From JBEIQE01 sp040376705 (GTDB lineage: Bacteria > Pseudomonadota > Alphaproteobacteria > UBA2400), in assembly GCA_040376705.1 (NCBI GenBank), contig JBEIQE010000019.1, positions 1-37,208 on the forward strand: 37,208 bases of DNA. Direction: 5' to 3'. The translations under genes and the position numbers were made by a program. The notes under the pieces were generated by a model. It did not search any database, had not been told where the DNA came from, and was given only the letters and a program-made list of their open reading frames with translations. Positions 1-8,067 of the stretch are shown here, piece by piece. Numbering within the stretch: the first letter of the stretch is position 1; every line of letters begins with the position of its first letter.

Positions 1-222
1 CCGTTCTTCAGCAACTACCGCCCCCAGTTCTACTTCCGTACAACGGACGTAACCGGTGAAGTTGTACTTCCAGAAGGCACCGAAATGGTTATGCCTGGCG
101 ATAACATCGCTATGGAAGTTAAGCTGATCAACCCGATCGCCATGAACGAAGGCCTGCGCTTCGCTATCCGCGAAGGTGGCCGTACCGTTGGTGCCGGCGT
201 TGTTGCCAAGATCATTGAGTAG
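1..222 (+). CDS. tuf: Elongation factor Tu, C-terminal end (partial)
   Basis: The frame is open from base 1 and encodes the last 73 residues of EF-Tu, the GTPase that delivers aminoacyl-tRNA to the ribosome. It begins inside domain III (PFFSNYRPQFYFRTTDVTG) and ends in the highly conserved GRTVGAGVVAKIIE tail. The GTP-binding domain lies outside the window. The stop is followed 25 bases later by rpsJ, the usual str-to-S10 junction in Proteobacteria, so co-transcription with the ribosomal genes downstream is likely. Identification is near certain. Confidence 0.97.
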   Translation, partial: PFFSNYRPQFYFRTTDVTGEVVLPEGTEMVMPGDNIAMEVKLINPIAMNEGLRFAIREGGRTVGAGVVAKIIE

Positions 223-247
223 TCGTTAGGACAGAGGAAACAGGATT

Positions 248-556
248 ATGTCGAATAAAATTCGCATCCGCCTCAAGGCGTTTGATCACCGCGTACTGGA
301 CCAGTCCACTCGCGAGATTGTCAACACAGCCAAGCGCACGGGTGCAGATGTACGCGGTCCTATTCCGCTGCCTCGCAAGATCGAGAAGTTCACGGTTTTG
401 CGTGGTCCCCACATCGACAAGAAGTCGCGTGAACAGTTCGAGATCCGCACTCACACGCGTATCCTCGACCTGATGGATCCGACCCCTCAGACACTCGATG
501 CTTTGTCAAAGCTTGAAATCGCTGCCGGCGTTAACGTCGAAGTGATTGGCCAGTAG
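248..556 (+). CDS. rpsJ: 30S ribosomal protein S10
   Basis: The 102-residue product matches the normal size of S10, a 3'-domain (head) protein of the small subunit that also serves as NusE in transcription antitermination. The N-terminus (MSNKIRIRLKAFDHRVLDQS) and the segment GPIPLPRKIEKFTVLRGPH are diagnostic. The sequence upstream of the ATG, agaggaaacaggatt, supplies a purine-rich ribosome-binding site. It is the first gene of the S10 operon, between tuf and rplC. Confidence 0.99.
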   Translation: MSNKIRIRLKAFDHRVLDQSTREIVNTAKRTGADVRGPIPLPRKIEKFTVLRGPHIDKKSREQFEIRTHTRILDLMDPTPQTLDALSKLEIAAGVNVEVIGQ

Positions 557-567
557 GAGAAATAATT

Positions 568-1248
568 ATGCGTACGGGTCTGATCGCACAGAAACTGGGT
601 ATGAGCCGCTTGTTCGACGAGAACGGCACTCACGTACCTGTAACTGTGCTGAGCGTAGCGGGTCTCCAGGTAACTGGCGTCCGCACTGAAGAAAAAGATG
701 GCTACACAGCTGTTCAGCTTGGTCTGGGCGCTAAGAAGGCCAAGAACTGTTCGAAGTCTGAGCGCGCTAACTTCGCCAAGGCGAAGGCAGAGCCGAAGGC
801 CAAGGTTGTTGAGTTCCGTGTAAGCCCCGACGCTCTGCTTGAGCCCGGTGCCGAGCTGCTGGCTTCGCACTTTGTTGTAGGCCAGAAGGTCGACGTTGCA
901 GGCATCACTATTGGTCGCGGTTTTGCGGGCGGTATGAAGCGTCATAACTTCGCCGGTCTGCGCGCTACTCACGGTGTTTCGGTATCGCATCGTTCAATCG
1001 GTTCAACCGGTGGTCGTCAGGACCCGGGTCGTACCTTCAAGAATAAGCGTATGCCTGGTCACATGGGTGCGGTTCGTTGCACAACGCTCAACCTCAAGGT
1101 TGTTCAGATTGATAACGAGCGTGGTCTCATTTTCGTTAAGGGTAACGTACCCGGCGCCGAGAAGTCATACCTCTTCGTGCGCGATGCAGTAAAGAAGGCA
1201 GCTCCTGCGGATCTGCCGTTCCCTGCAGCAATTAAGGCAGGTGCATAA
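568..1248 (+). CDS. rplC: 50S ribosomal protein L3
   Basis: The protein has 226 residues and starts MRTGLIAQKLGMSRLFDENG, a classic L3 N-terminus. The conserved loop that reaches towards the peptidyl transferase centre is present (HRSIGSTGGRQDPGRTFKNK), including the Gln that is methylated by PrmB in some bacteria. It is slightly longer than E. coli L3 (209 residues) because of an extra C-terminal tail. The stop overlaps the rplD start by one base (TAATG), which suggests translational coupling. Confidence 0.99.
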   Translation: MRTGLIAQKLGMSRLFDENGTHVPVTVLSVAGLQVTGVRTEEKDGYTAVQLGLGAKKAKNCSKSERANFAKAKAEPKAKVVEFRVSPDALLEPGAELLASHFVVGQKVDVAGITIGRGFAGGMKRHNFAGLRATHGVSVSHRSIGSTGGRQDPGRTFKNKRMPGHMGAVRCTTLNLKVVQIDNERGLIFVKGNVPGAEKSYLFVRDAVKKAAPADLPFPAAIKAGA

Positions 1249-1868
1249 TGAAGACAAAGATTGTAACTCTCGACGCGAAGAGCGCCGGCGAGATGGAGCT
1301 GAGCGATGCCGTATTCGGCGTTGACGTACGCTCCGACATCCTTGATCGTGCTGTTCAGTGGCAGTTGGCCAAGCGCCGCGCTGGTACTCATCAGACCAAG
1401 ACGATCTCAGAAGTAAGCGGCACCACCAAGAAGCCCTATGCCCAGAAGGGTACAGGCAACGCCCGTCAGGGTTCGCTTCGTTCGGTGCAGTTCCGTGGTG
1501 GTGGCCAGATCTTTGGTCCCGTATCACGCGACCACAGCTACGACCTTCCCAAGAAGGTGCGTCAGCTCGCGCTGAAGACCGCTCTGTCGAGCAAGATGAA
1601 GGACGGCAAGCTGATCATTCTTGACGTGGCCAAGGCCGACGACATGAAGACCAAGGGCATGGCTGCCAAGCTGAAGAAGCTGGGCGTCAGCTCGGCTCTC
1701 ATCATCGACGGTGCCAACCTCGACCTTAACTTCTGCCGCGCTGTCGCCAACATTCCGTTGATCGACGTGTTGCCGGAGCAGGGTGCTAACGTTTACGACA
1801 TTCTGCGTCGCGATACCTTGGTTCTGACCAAGAACGCCGTAGAGCAGCTGGAGGCTCGCCTGAAATGA
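1248..1868 (+). CDS. rplD: 50S ribosomal protein L4
   Basis: The 206-residue product is a full-length L4, which lines the peptide exit tunnel. In E. coli L4 also represses its own operon. Conserved parts visible are the tunnel-loop region (KRRAGTHQTKTISEVSGTTK, then KPYAQKGTGNARQGSLRS) and the globular segment GPVSRDHSYDLPKKVRQLALK. The start overlaps the rplC stop by one base and the end overlaps the rplW start by four bases. No S10-type regulatory leader could be assigned upstream. Confidence 0.99.
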   Translation: MKTKIVTLDAKSAGEMELSDAVFGVDVRSDILDRAVQWQLAKRRAGTHQTKTISEVSGTTKKPYAQKGTGNARQGSLRSVQFRGGGQIFGPVSRDHSYDLPKKVRQLALKTALSSKMKDGKLIILDVAKADDMKTKGMAAKLKKLGVSSALIIDGANLDLNFCRAVANIPLIDVLPEQGANVYDILRRDTLVLTKNAVEQLEARLK

Positions 1869-2197
1869 GCAAGACCGTAGTTAAGAAGACCGACGTCAAG
1901 CAGGCGCTGACCGCCAATATGTTTGACATCATCAAGTCGCCGCTCATCACCGAGAAGAGCACCATGGGTTCTGAACACGGCCAGGTTACCTTTAAGGTAG
2001 CTCTTACCGCTTCGAAACCCGAAATCAAGGCCGCTATCGAAACCATTTACAAGGTTAAGGTAAAAGCTGTAAACACCTCGGTGCTCAAGGGCAAGACAAA
2101 GCGCTTCAAGGGCATTCTTGGTACTCGCTCAGATGTTAAAAAAGCGATCGTGACCCTCGAAAAGGGCCAGCAGATCGACATCAGCGTGAGCGTGTAA
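1865..2197 (+). CDS. rplW: 50S ribosomal protein L23
   Basis: L23 sits at the tunnel exit and is the docking site for trigger factor and SRP. The core MFDIIKSPLITEKSTMGSE and the C-terminal GTRSDVKKAIVTLEKGQQID are typical. At 110 residues it is about ten longer than usual because of an N-terminal extension before the MFDIIKSP core. The ATG overlaps the end of rplD by four bases. A later in-frame ATG at the MFDIIK methionine (1919) would give a conventional length, but the overlapping start fits operon coupling better. Confidence 0.97.
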   Translation: MSKTVVKKTDVKQALTANMFDIIKSPLITEKSTMGSEHGQVTFKVALTASKPEIKAAIETIYKVKVKAVNTSVLKGKTKRFKGILGTRSDVKKAIVTLEKGQQIDISVSV

Positions 2198-2212
2198 GGA
2201 AGGAAACGGATT

Positions 2213-3031
2213 ATGGCATTACGTACCTATAACCCCACCAGCGCCGGTATGCGCCACCTTGTAAAGGTGGACCGCAAGGACCTGTTCAAGGGCAAGCCGA
2301 TCAAGATGCTGACCGAAGGTCTGACCAAGAGCGGCGGTCGCAACAACACCGGTCGTCTGGTGATATTCACCAAGCGTGGTGGTCACAAGCGCACCTATCG
2401 TCTTATCGACTTCAAGCGCAACAAGCTGGATATGCCTGCTGTTGTAGAGCGTATTGAGTACGATCCCAACCGCACAGCGTATATTGCTCTGATCAAGTAT
2501 CAGGACGGTACACTGGCCTACATCCTGGCGCCTCAGCGTCTGGCTGTTGGTGCAACCGTTGAAGCCGGCGACAAGGCCGACATCAAGCCGGGTAACGCAC
2601 TGCAGCTCAAGAGCATTCCTGTCGGCACCATCATCCACAATGTGGAAATGAAGGTCGGCAAGGGTGGTCAGCTGGCCCGTTCGGCTGGTGCTTATGCCCA
2701 GCTGGTTGGCCGTCTCAACGGTTATGCCCAGATCAAGCTCAACTCAGGCGAAATTCGTCTGGTACGTGGCGAGTGCATGGCAACCATCGGTGCTGTTTCG
2801 AACCCCGAACACGGCAACGAAGTTATCGGCAAGGCTGGTCGCTCACGTTGGCTCGGTATCGCTCCTTCGGTACGCGGTATCTGTATGAATCCGGTCGACC
2901 ATCCGCACGGTGGTCGTGGTAATGGCGGTCGTCATCCTTCCACACCGTGGGGCAAGCCTACACGTGGTCGCAAGACTCGCATGAACAAGAAGACAGACAA
3001 GCTCATTGTCCGTCGTCGTAACAAGAAGTAA
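2213..3031 (+). CDS. rplB: 50S ribosomal protein L2
   Basis: The protein has 272 residues and is essential for subunit association and peptidyl transfer. The start MALRTYNPTSAGMRHLVKV and the motif GGHKRTYRLIDFKRNK are diagnostic. The catalytic-centre-proximal motif MNPVDHPHGG with its conserved His is intact. The loop after it reads RGNGGRHP instead of the common alphaproteobacterial GEGRTSGGRHP, so it is about three residues shorter (see findings). A ribosome-binding site (aaggaaacgg) precedes the ATG. Confidence 0.99.
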   Translation: MALRTYNPTSAGMRHLVKVDRKDLFKGKPIKMLTEGLTKSGGRNNTGRLVIFTKRGGHKRTYRLIDFKRNKLDMPAVVERIEYDPNRTAYIALIKYQDGTLAYILAPQRLAVGATVEAGDKADIKPGNALQLKSIPVGTIIHNVEMKVGKGGQLARSAGAYAQLVGRLNGYAQIKLNSGEIRLVRGECMATIGAVSNPEHGNEVIGKAGRSRWLGIAPSVRGICMNPVDHPHGGRGNGGRHPSTPWGKPTRGRKTRMNKKTDKLIVRRRNKK

Positions 3032-3045
3032 GGGAAGGTCGCCCC

Positions 3046-3324
3046 ATGGCACGCTCTGTATGGAAAGGCCCGTTCGTCGAAGGACATTTGCTGAAGAAGG
3101 CCGAGAAGGCCCGCGCCGGCAAGAAGAACGAGGTTATCAAGATCTGGTCGCGTCGCTCGGTAGTTCTGCCGATCTTCGTTGGTCTCACCTTTGCTGTTCA
3201 CAACGGCAACAAGTTCATTCCCGTTCTGGTGAGTGAGCAGATGGTAGGCCACAAGTTTGGTGAGTTCGCTCCGACCCGCACCTTCCACGGCCACACCGCC
3301 GCTGACAAGAAATCGGGGAACTAA
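3046..3324 (+). CDS. rpsS: 30S ribosomal protein S19
   Basis: The product has 92 residues, the standard S19 length, and binds 16S rRNA in the head of the small subunit. The start MARSVWKGPFVEGHLLKKAE, the middle KIWSRRSVVLPIFVGLTFAV and the end GEFAPTRTFHGHTAADKKS are all characteristic. It lies between rplB and rplV with short gaps, in conserved S10 operon order. Confidence 0.99.
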   Translation: MARSVWKGPFVEGHLLKKAEKARAGKKNEVIKIWSRRSVVLPIFVGLTFAVHNGNKFIPVLVSEQMVGHKFGEFAPTRTFHGHTAADKKSGN

Positions 3325-3327
3325 ACC

Positions 3328-3786
3328 ATGAGCAAGCCCAAGTCACCACGCCGCGTAGGCGAAACCGAGTCACTGGCCCGATCGACCTCGATCCGTACCA
3401 GCCCCTCGAAGATCAACCTGGTTGCAGCGCTCATTCGCGGCAAGCCGGCTGATCAGGCTCTCGCCGATCTGACCTTCTGCCGTCGCCGCATTGCGAAGGA
3501 CGTGAAGAAGGTTCTTGAAGCCGCGATTGCTAATGCCGAGAACAATCATCGTCTCGACGTAGACAAGCTCATCGTTTCGCAGGCTACCATTGGCAAGGCG
3601 CTCGTTATGAAGCGCTTCACCACCTGCGGTCGCGGTCGTTCGTCGCGCATCGAGAAGTTCTTCAGCAACCTCACCATCGTTGTGCGCGAGCGCAATGCTG
3701 AGGATGATGCCCGTCTGGCCGGCAAGCGCCGTGCCCGTAGCGCAACGCCCAAGACACCAGCACCTGCCAAGAAGGAGGCCGCGTAA
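3328..3786 (+). CDS. rplV: 50S ribosomal protein L22, extended at both ends
   Basis: L22 contributes a long beta-hairpin to the exit tunnel. The core (SPSKINLVAALIRGKPADQA, then FFSNLTIVVRERN) identifies it. At 152 residues it is longer than the usual 110-130. There is an N-terminal stretch of about 25 residues and an Ala/Lys/Pro-rich tail ending TPAPAKKEAA. The hairpin tip reads MKRFTTCGRGRSSRIEK where E. coli has MKRIMPRAKGRADRILK, so the common PRA at the tip is replaced (see findings). The start follows the rpsS stop by only three bases. Confidence 0.97.
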   Translation: MSKPKSPRRVGETESLARSTSIRTSPSKINLVAALIRGKPADQALADLTFCRRRIAKDVKKVLEAAIANAENNHRLDVDKLIVSQATIGKALVMKRFTTCGRGRSSRIEKFFSNLTIVVRERNAEDDARLAGKRRARSATPKTPAPAKKEAA

Positions 3787-3787
3787 T

Positions 3788-4486
3788 ATGGGCCAGAAAG
3801 TCAACCCAATCGGTCTGCGTCTCGGTATCAACCGTACGTCTGACAGCCGCTGGTACGCTGACGGTGCGACCTACGCAACCCAGCTGCACCAGGACATGAA
3901 GATCCGTGAAATGCTCGAAGAGCGCCTTGATGGTGCTGGCGTAAGCAAGATCGTGATCGAGCGTATGGCCAAGAAGACCCGCGTAACGATTTACACCGCC
4001 CGTCCGGGTGTTGTTATCGGCAAGAAGGGTGCAGACATCGAGAAGCTCCGTTCGGACCTGTCGAAGTTTGTTGGCGGCAACGAAGTGAGCCTCAATATTG
4101 TCGAAATCCGCAAGCCGGAAATCGATGCACGCCTGATCGGTGAGAACATCGCCCAGCAGCTTGAGCGCCGTGTTGCTTTCCGTCGTGCCATGAAGCGTGC
4201 CGTTCAGTCGGCCATGCGTCTGGGTGCCCTCGGTATCCGTATCACCTGCGGTGGCCGTCTTGGCGGCGCCGAAATTGCCCGCGTTGAGTGGTATCGTGAA
4301 GGCCGCGTGCCTTTGCACACCCTGCGTGCTGATGTCGACTTTGCCCGCGCTACCGCGCACACCAACTATGGCACCTGTGGTGTTAAGGTTTGGGTGTTCA
4401 AGGGTGAAATCATGGCCCACGACCCGTATGCTCTTGATAAGCGCCTCGCAGCGCCTCAGGGCGGCGGCGAAAACCGTGCAGCCTAA
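3788..4486 (+). CDS. rpsC: 30S ribosomal protein S3
   Basis: S3 lines the mRNA entry tunnel and takes part in helicase activity. The start at 3788 is chosen because it gives the canonical N-terminus MGQKVNPIGLRLGINRT. Longer versions of this frame run into rplV and are not needed. The product is 232 residues. The KH domain motif PGVVIGKKGADIEKLRSDL is intact, and the C-terminal region has the expected VKVWVFKGEI. The ATG lies two bases after the rplV stop, so coupling is likely. Confidence 0.98.
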   Translation: MGQKVNPIGLRLGINRTSDSRWYADGATYATQLHQDMKIREMLEERLDGAGVSKIVIERMAKKTRVTIYTARPGVVIGKKGADIEKLRSDLSKFVGGNEVSLNIVEIRKPEIDARLIGENIAQQLERRVAFRRAMKRAVQSAMRLGALGIRITCGGRLGGAEIARVEWYREGRVPLHTLRADVDFARATAHTNYGTCGVKVWVFKGEIMAHDPYALDKRLAAPQGGGENRAA

Positions 4487-4500
4487 GGAGTATTTGAATC

Positions 4501-4920
4501 ATGATGTCCCCCAAGCGTACTAAGTTCCGTAAGGCTCACAAGGGCCGCATCCATGGCGCAGCCAAGGGCGGTTTCGAGCTGGCTTTCGGTTCGGTTGGCC
4601 TCAAGGCCCTCGAGCCCGAGCGTATCACTGCGCGTCAGATCGAAGCGGCTCGCCGCGCGATTACCCGCGAAATGAAGCGTCAGGGCCGTATCTGGATCCG
4701 CGTTTTCCCGGACGTTCCGGTTTCGAAGAAGCCTGCTGAAGTCCGCATGGGCTCGGGTAAGGGTTCGGTTGAATTCTGGGCTTGCCGCGTTAAGCCGGGC
4801 CGTATTCTGTTCGAGCTCGACGGTATTCCCCGTGCAGTAGCGCAGGCTGCCCTTGCCCTGGGCGCTGCCAAGCTCCCTATCAAGACCAAGATGGTCACCC
4901 GTATTGGCGAGGAGGCCTAA
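4501..4920 (+). CDS. rplP: 50S ribosomal protein L16
   Basis: L16 organises the A-site region of the large subunit. The 139-residue product begins MMSPKRTKFRKAHKGRIHG, where most L16 proteins have MLSPKRTK. The second Met therefore replaces Leu, and the first ATG is the correct start. The motifs WIRVFPDVPVSKKPAEVRMG and GSGKGSVEFWACRVKPGRI are present, with the Arg that is a hydroxylation site in some bacteria. rpmC starts one base after the stop. Confidence 0.98.
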   Translation: MMSPKRTKFRKAHKGRIHGAAKGGFELAFGSVGLKALEPERITARQIEAARRAITREMKRQGRIWIRVFPDVPVSKKPAEVRMGSGKGSVEFWACRVKPGRILFELDGIPRAVAQAALALGAAKLPIKTKMVTRIGEEA

Positions 4921-4921
4921 T

Positions 4922-5176
4922 ATGAAACCCGTTGATGTACGCGCCAAGACCGACGACGAGCTCAAGGAGCAGGTCGTTCAGCTGACGAAAGAGCAGTTCA
5001 ACCTGCGTTTCCAGCGCGCGAATGGCACACTTGAGAACACCGCCCGTGCCGGCGTTATCCGCCGCGATGTAGCCCGTATCAAGACAGTTCTTGGCGAGCG
5101 CAAGCGTGGTGTAAAGATCGAGACCAAAGCAGCAGCGCCAAAGGCCAAAAAGGCCGCTGCCCCGAAGAAGAAGTAA
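4922..5176 (+). CDS. rpmC: 50S ribosomal protein L29
   Basis: The start at 4922 gives MKPVDVRAKTDDELKEQVVQ, the normal L29 beginning, one base after the rplP stop. The upstream extension of this frame is only open reading inside rplP. The 84-residue product is longer than the usual 60-70 owing to an Ala/Lys-rich tail (AAAPKAKKAAAPKKK). The core LTKEQFNLRFQRANGTLENT is typical. L29 lies near the tunnel exit beside L23. Confidence 0.97.
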   Translation: MKPVDVRAKTDDELKEQVVQLTKEQFNLRFQRANGTLENTARAGVIRRDVARIKTVLGERKRGVKIETKAAAPKAKKAAAPKKK

Positions 5177-5188
5177 GGAAGCAGCACT

Positions 5189-5458
5189 ATGCCTAAGCGT
5201 GAATTGAAGGGTACCGTAGTTAGCGACAAGGGCGACAAGACCTGCGTGGTTCTGGTTGAGCGTCGCGTTATGCACCCGATCTACAAGAAGTTCATTCGCC
5301 AGTCGAAGAAGTACATGGCGCATGACGAGAGCAACTCGGCCAAAATTGGCCAGAACGTGACCATCCGCGAATGCCGTCCTATGTCGGCCAAGAAGCGTTG
5401 GGAACTGGTCACGACCGAAACAGCCGGTGCTAAATCCACCGGTGGCAAAGCCGCTTAA
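5189..5458 (+). CDS. rpsQ: 30S ribosomal protein S17
   Basis: The product has 89 residues and is a primary binder of 16S rRNA. Recognisable parts are MPKRELKGTVVSDKGDKTCV near the start, then VERRVMHPIYKKFIRQSKKY and ECRPMSAKKRWELV. The C-terminus has a short Ala/Lys/Gly tail. It follows rpmC at a 12-base distance with a ribosome-binding site (taaggaagcagcact). Confidence 0.99.
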   Translation: MPKRELKGTVVSDKGDKTCVVLVERRVMHPIYKKFIRQSKKYMAHDESNSAKIGQNVTIRECRPMSAKKRWELVTTETAGAKSTGGKAA

Positions 5459-5470
5459 GGAGCAGGTAAA

Positions 5471-5839
5471 ATGATCCAGAAGGAATCCAGGCTCGAAGTA
5501 GCCGATAACAGCGGCGCCAAGGAAGTCATGTGCATTCAGGTGCTCAAGGGCTCGAAGGCTCGCTATGCCGACGTTGGCGACATCATCAAGGTGTCGGTCA
5601 AGGATGCAATTCCCAAGGGTAAGGTAAAGAAGGGCGAGGTTGTTACAGCCGTTGTCGTTCGTACCTCCAAGGAAATCCGTCGTGCTGATGGCAGCTCGAT
5701 CCGCTTCGACAAGAATGCGGCCGTGCTCATCAACAAGGATAACGAGCCAATCGGCACCCGTATCTTTGGCCCCGTAACCCGTGAACTGCGTGCGAAGAAC
5801 TTCATGAAGATCATTTCGCTCGCTCCAGAGGTGCTGTAA
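5471..5839 (+). CDS. rplN: 50S ribosomal protein L14
   Basis: The 122-residue product has the standard length of L14, which helps form intersubunit bridges. The start MIQKESRLEVADNSGAKEVM and the segment VRTSKEIRRADGSSIRFDKN are diagnostic, as is the end RAKNFMKIISLAPEVL. An aaggagcaggt ribosome-binding site precedes the ATG. The stop overlaps the rplX start by one base (TAATG). Confidence 0.99.
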   Translation: MIQKESRLEVADNSGAKEVMCIQVLKGSKARYADVGDIIKVSVKDAIPKGKVKKGEVVTAVVVRTSKEIRRADGSSIRFDKNAAVLINKDNEPIGTRIFGPVTRELRAKNFMKIISLAPEVL

Positions 5840-6186
5840 TGCCTGCTAAACTGAAGCTCAAGAACGAGATCAAGAAGTTCAAGATCAAGAAGGGCGACAC
5901 TGTTGTCGTTCTGACAGGCAAGGACAAGGGTAAGGTCGGTGAAGTCATCGAAGTTATCCGCGAAGACGGCCGTGTTAAGGTTCGTGGCGTGAACGTTGTT
6001 AAGCGCCACACCAAGCAGACCCAGACCAGCCAGGGCGGCATCATCGAGAAGGAATCAACGATTCATATCTCGAACGTAGCCCTGCAGGACCCAAAAACCA
6101 GCAAGCCAACAAAAGTTGGCTATAAGACCCTGGAAGATGGTACTAAGGTTCGCGTTGCCCGCGCTTCGGGCGAAGTGATCAAGTAA
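5839..6186 (+). CDS. rplX: 50S ribosomal protein L24
   Basis: L24 is an early assembly initiator of the large subunit. The KOW motif is clear (KKGDTVVVLTGKDKGKVGEV), followed by GVNVVKRHTKQTQTSQGGII. The protein has 115 residues, with about ten extra residues at the N-terminus compared with typical L24 (it starts MPAKLKLKNEIKKFKIKKGD). The ATG overlaps the rplN stop, and this overlap supports the early start. Confidence 0.98.
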   Translation: MPAKLKLKNEIKKFKIKKGDTVVVLTGKDKGKVGEVIEVIREDGRVKVRGVNVVKRHTKQTQTSQGGIIEKESTIHISNVALQDPKTSKPTKVGYKTLEDGTKVRVARASGEVIK

Positions 6187-6210
6187 TTCAACAAGGTAGA
6201 GGAAACAGCC

Positions 6211-6777
6211 ATGAGTGCAGTAAAGAAATCGGCTAAGCCCCGCCTGCAAGAGCGTTATGAGACGACCATCGTCCCTGCGCTCAAGAAGGAGTTCGGTTAT
6301 GCGAACCCCATGCAGGTGCCAAAGCTTGTCAAAATCGTTCTCAATATGGGCGTTGGTCGCAAGGCCGTTGCTGACAGTAAGAAGGTAACATTCGCCGCTG
6401 GCGATATGGCCCTCATTGCCGGTCAGAAGCCTGTTATCACCAAGTCACGCAAGGCCATCGCGAACTTCAAGCTCCGCGAAGACCAGGCGATTGGCGTGAA
6501 GGTGACACTTCGCAAGGCCAAGATGTACGAGTTCCTTGACCGTCTGGCCAACATCGCGCTTCCGCGCGTACGCGATTTCCGCGGCATCAACCCCAAGGGT
6601 TTCGATGGTATGGGCAACTATAACATGGGCCTTAAGGAACAGCTGATCTTCCCCGAAATCGATTACGATAAAATCGACGAAGTTCGCGGTATGGACATCA
6701 CCATCGTAACCACTGCAACAACAGATGACGAAGCCCGGGCACTGCTCAAGGCCTTCGACATGCCGTTCCGCAAGTAA
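6211..6777 (+). CDS. rplE: 50S ribosomal protein L5
   Basis: L5 binds 5S rRNA and contacts P-site tRNA. The product has 188 residues. The motif NPMQVPKLVKIVLNMGVGR near the N-terminus and the central GQKPVITKSRKAIANFKLR and VRDFRGINPKGFDGMGNYN identify it. The first ten residues are a short extension over the usual MxxRLQERY start. A ribosome-binding site (agaggaaacagcc) precedes the ATG. Confidence 0.99.
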   Translation: MSAVKKSAKPRLQERYETTIVPALKKEFGYANPMQVPKLVKIVLNMGVGRKAVADSKKVTFAAGDMALIAGQKPVITKSRKAIANFKLREDQAIGVKVTLRKAKMYEFLDRLANIALPRVRDFRGINPKGFDGMGNYNMGLKEQLIFPEIDYDKIDEVRGMDITIVTTATTDDEARALLKAFDMPFRK

Positions 6778-6793
6778 GAGGGCGAAATAGACT

Positions 6794-7099
6794 ATGGCTA
6801 AAGTAAGTACCATCAACAAGAACGAGAAGCGCAAGAAGCTGTCGAAGAAGTTCGATGCCAAGCGCAAGCGTTTGCTGGCAGTCGCCCGCGACAAGTCACT
6901 GGCTCCTGAAGACCGTTTTGCGGCTCAGATCAAGCTGGCTGAATTGCCCCGTAACGGCAACCCGACCCGTATCCGTAATCGTTGCGAAATCACCGGCCGT
7001 CCGCGCGCCGTATATCGCAAGTTCCGTATGTCACGTATCGCGCTCCGCGAATTAGGCTCACAGGGCCTGATCCCGGGTCTCGTTAAGTCGAGCTGGTAA
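6794..7099 (+). CDS. rpsN: 30S ribosomal protein S14 (zinc-free form)
   Basis: The 101-residue product is the long S14 form, which lacks the CxxC zinc ribbon found in short S14 proteins. It contains a single Cys, in the segment RIRNRCEITGRPRAVYRKF. The end GLIPGLVKSSW is typical of alphaproteobacterial S14. It lies between rplE and rpsH in standard spc operon order, each separated by about 12-16 bases. Confidence 0.99.
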   Translation: MAKVSTINKNEKRKKLSKKFDAKRKRLLAVARDKSLAPEDRFAAQIKLAELPRNGNPTRIRNRCEITGRPRAVYRKFRMSRIALRELGSQGLIPGLVKSSW

Positions 7100-7111
7100 G
7101 GAGAACCAACC

Positions 7112-7507
7112 ATGACAATGACCGATCCGATCGCCGATCTGCTCACCCGTATCCGTAACGCGCAGCGTGTAAACGCCAAGACACTCGATGTCCCGGCGAG
7201 CAAGCTGAAGGTTGCAGTCCTCGAAGCCCTGAAGCGTGAAGGCTACATCCGTGGCTTCTCTTCAACCGAAATTGAGGGCCGCAAGATCCTCACCGTCGAG
7301 CTGAAGTACGCCGATGAAAAGCCGGTTATTCAGGAACTGAAGCGCATTTCGACCCCAGGTCGCCGTGTGTACTCAGGTATTGCTGACCTGGCCAAGGTGG
7401 CTAATGGCCTGGGCGTGTCGATCCTGTCGACCCCCAAGGGCGTTATGTCTGACAATGAAGCACGTGCTGCCAATGTTGGCGGCGAAGTGCTCTGCACCGT
7501 ATTCTAA
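7112..7507 (+). CDS. rpsH: 30S ribosomal protein S8
   Basis: The 131-residue product is a normal-length S8, which binds the central domain of 16S rRNA. In E. coli it represses the spc operon. The start MTMTDPIADLLTRIRNAQR and the end PKGVMSDNEARAANVGGEVL are characteristic. A second ATG six bases in would only shorten the protein by two residues; the first fits the taaggagaaccaacc ribosome-binding site and common MSMTDP starts. Confidence 0.99.
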   Translation: MTMTDPIADLLTRIRNAQRVNAKTLDVPASKLKVAVLEALKREGYIRGFSSTEIEGRKILTVELKYADEKPVIQELKRISTPGRRVYSGIADLAKVANGLGVSILSTPKGVMSDNEARAANVGGEVLCTVF

Positions 7508-7518
7508 GGGGAACTACT

Positions 7519-8055
7519 ATGTCGCGTATTGGTAAGAATCCCGTGACCGTCCCCGCCGGTGTTACTGTAACGGTAACCGGCAATGTGGTGAAGGCCAAGG
7601 GCAAGGCTGGTGAAGCCAGCATTACTCTCAACGATAACGTCAAGGTGACGGTATCCGGTAGCGAAGTAAAGGTTGAGCCTACAAACGATGGCCGCGATGC
7701 CAAGGTTATGTGGGGCACGGGCCGCGCGCTGGTTGCCAAGCTGGTGAAGGGTGCTGCCGATGGCTACACCAAGACCCTCGACATCAACGGTGTTGGTTTC
7801 AAGGCCATTCTCCAGGGTGCCGACATGCTGGTGCTCAACCTCGGCTACAGCCATGACATTAAGTACAAGATCCCCGCTGGTATCAAGATCGTGGCTCCCA
7901 AGCCGACCGAACTTGTGATCACCGGTGCCGATGCACAGCAGGTAGGTCAGGTGGCGGCTAACATCCGCGACATGCGCCGTCCCGAGCCGTACAAGGGCAA
8001 AGGTATCATGTACCAGGGTGAGAAGATTCGCCGCAAAGAAGGCAAGAAGAAGTAA
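7519..8055 (+). CDS. rplF: 50S ribosomal protein L6
   Basis: The product has 178 residues and consists of two repeated domains, as in all L6 proteins. It starts MSRIGKNPVTVPAGVTVTVT. The second domain ends with the signature PEPYKGKGIMYQGEKIRRKE. L6 lies beside the sarcin-ricin loop and helps form the translation-factor binding site. It is followed 12 bases later by rplR. Confidence 0.99.
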   Translation: MSRIGKNPVTVPAGVTVTVTGNVVKAKGKAGEASITLNDNVKVTVSGSEVKVEPTNDGRDAKVMWGTGRALVAKLVKGAADGYTKTLDINGVGFKAILQGADMLVLNLGYSHDIKYKIPAGIKIVAPKPTELVITGADAQQVGQVAANIRDMRRPEPYKGKGIMYQGEKIRRKEGKKK

Positions 8056-8067
8056 GGAACCGCCATT

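Noticed and set aside
3680..3787. Longer upstream start for rpsC
   Set aside because: The extra residues overlap rplV and the canonical MGQKVNP start lies at 3788.
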